A stretch of DNA of 5,954 nucleotides, taken from positions 1-5,954 of the forward strand of contig PMUF01000065.1 of the NCBI GenBank assembly GCA_003167015.1. The letters are read 5' to 3'. A program made the position numbers and the translations under genes. This stretch comes from Chitinophagaceae bacterium (GTDB taxonomy: Bacteria > Bacteroidota > Bacteroidia > Chitinophagales > Chitinophagaceae). Of this stretch, positions 5,510-5,954 are shown piece after piece (position 1 is the stretch's first letter; every line of letters starts with the position of its first letter). The notes below the pieces were generated by a model. It made no database searches, was not told the origin of the DNA, and worked only from the letters and a program-made list of their open reading frames with translations.

Positions 5510-5954
5510 AGGCAAGGAGCTGGCTTATACCTGCATTAATCCTTATGCTGCCCCTGGCTTCCTGCCATTTCAGCCGGTCGAAGGCGCTGAACCGCCGCAT
5601 TACGCTGTGGCGTAAGGATAAGATCCCCTATGGCGATCAGATAGCCTATGATGGCCTGTCGTATCTTTTCCCGAATGCGACGATTTCAGTCAACAAAAAG
5701 GCGCCATCTTACCTGCAGTCGGGGGATGGGAAGAAAGCCTATATCATTATTGTCCCCGAGATGGATCCCACACCGGCGGAAATCAATGCGATCCTAAACT
5801 TTGTGGGGGAAGGCAATCATGTCTTCATTTCCGCCAGGCGGTTCGGGGACTCCCTGATGCATACCCTCAGCCTTAAAGGAAGTTCTAAGTACAGCCTGGA
5901 GATGGAACCGGACGGCCTTCGACTGAGCATTTATCACACCATAACAGGAGACTC
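5506..5954 (+). CDS. DUF4350 domain-containing lipoprotein (3'-truncated by window edge)
   Basis: The frame opens with ATG 5506 inside the stop of the DUF4129 gene and stays open to the last base, giving 149 residues of a longer protein. Residues 1-20 form a lipoprotein signal: Lys/Arg start, hydrophobic LIPALILMLPLA, and lipobox LASC with the acylated Cys at 20, so it should be anchored in the membrane on the outer side of the cytoplasmic membrane. Then come IPYGDQIAYDGLSYLFPNA (40-58) and AYIIIVPEMDPTPAEINAIL (78-97) followed by NFVGEGNHVFISA (98-110). The last two resemble the beta-strand/turn/helix of the DUF4350 domain, a glutamine-amidotransferase-like fold of unknown activity. In similar loci the genes that follow encode a MoxR AAA+ ATPase and a DUF58 protein, which are expected just off the right edge. 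Confidence 0.88.
   Translation, partial: MKARSWLIPALILMLPLASCHFSRSKALNRRITLWRKDKIPYGDQIAYDGLSYLFPNATISVNKKAPSYLQSGDGKKAYIIIVPEMDPTPAEINAILNFVGEGNHVFISARRFGDSLMHTLSLKGSSKYSLEMEPDGLRLSIYHTITGD

Overview
The window looks like a chromosomal segment of a Bacteroidota bacterium, most likely a Chitinophagaceae-type member. This rests on an archaeal/eukaryotic-type prolyl-tRNA synthetase, a DUF2752/CCC-motif/DUF5362 membrane-protein cluster and an RDD/SpoIIM/DUF4129/DUF4350 locus, gene families whose combination I associate with that phylum. The general absence of Shine-Dalgarno sequences and moderate GC content fit. The family assignment is an inference from remembered protein style, not from a search. 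I see no RNA genes, mobile elements, CRISPR arrays or long repeats, and no gene-free stretch longer than about 105 bp.

Region 1 (2-1117, + strand) is the 3' three-quarters of proS, cut by the window edge at class II motif 2. Region 2 (1182-2888, + strand) holds four small integral-membrane protein genes: a DUF2752 protein with a CPGCG motif, a CCC-motif/DUF4190-like two-helix protein that starts on the stop codon of the DUF2752 gene, and two divergent tandem paralogues of DUF5362. A Bacteroidota-style promoter candidate (TTTG, 18-nt spacer, TAATTTTA) lies before the first DUF5362 gene, so the block may be two transcription units.

Region 3 (2893-5954) is a divergent locus. An RDD-family membrane protein is read leftwards and ends only 4 bp from the second DUF5362 gene. 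A 105-bp, roughly 33% GC intergenic region separates it from a rightward operon of SpoIIM-family protein, DUF4129 protein and DUF4350 lipoprotein, each overlapping the next by 4-8 nt. The last gene runs off the window. This gene set is the membrane/envelope half of a widespread MoxR-ATPase/DUF58 locus (compare Rv3691-Rv3695 of Mycobacterium tuberculosis, from memory). A MoxR AAA+ ATPase gene and a DUF58 gene are therefore predicted just beyond the right edge.

The two membrane-protein clusters are the interesting content. Both consist of families that are recognisable and conserved but have no established biochemical function. Nothing in the window itself proves that either is a working unit.
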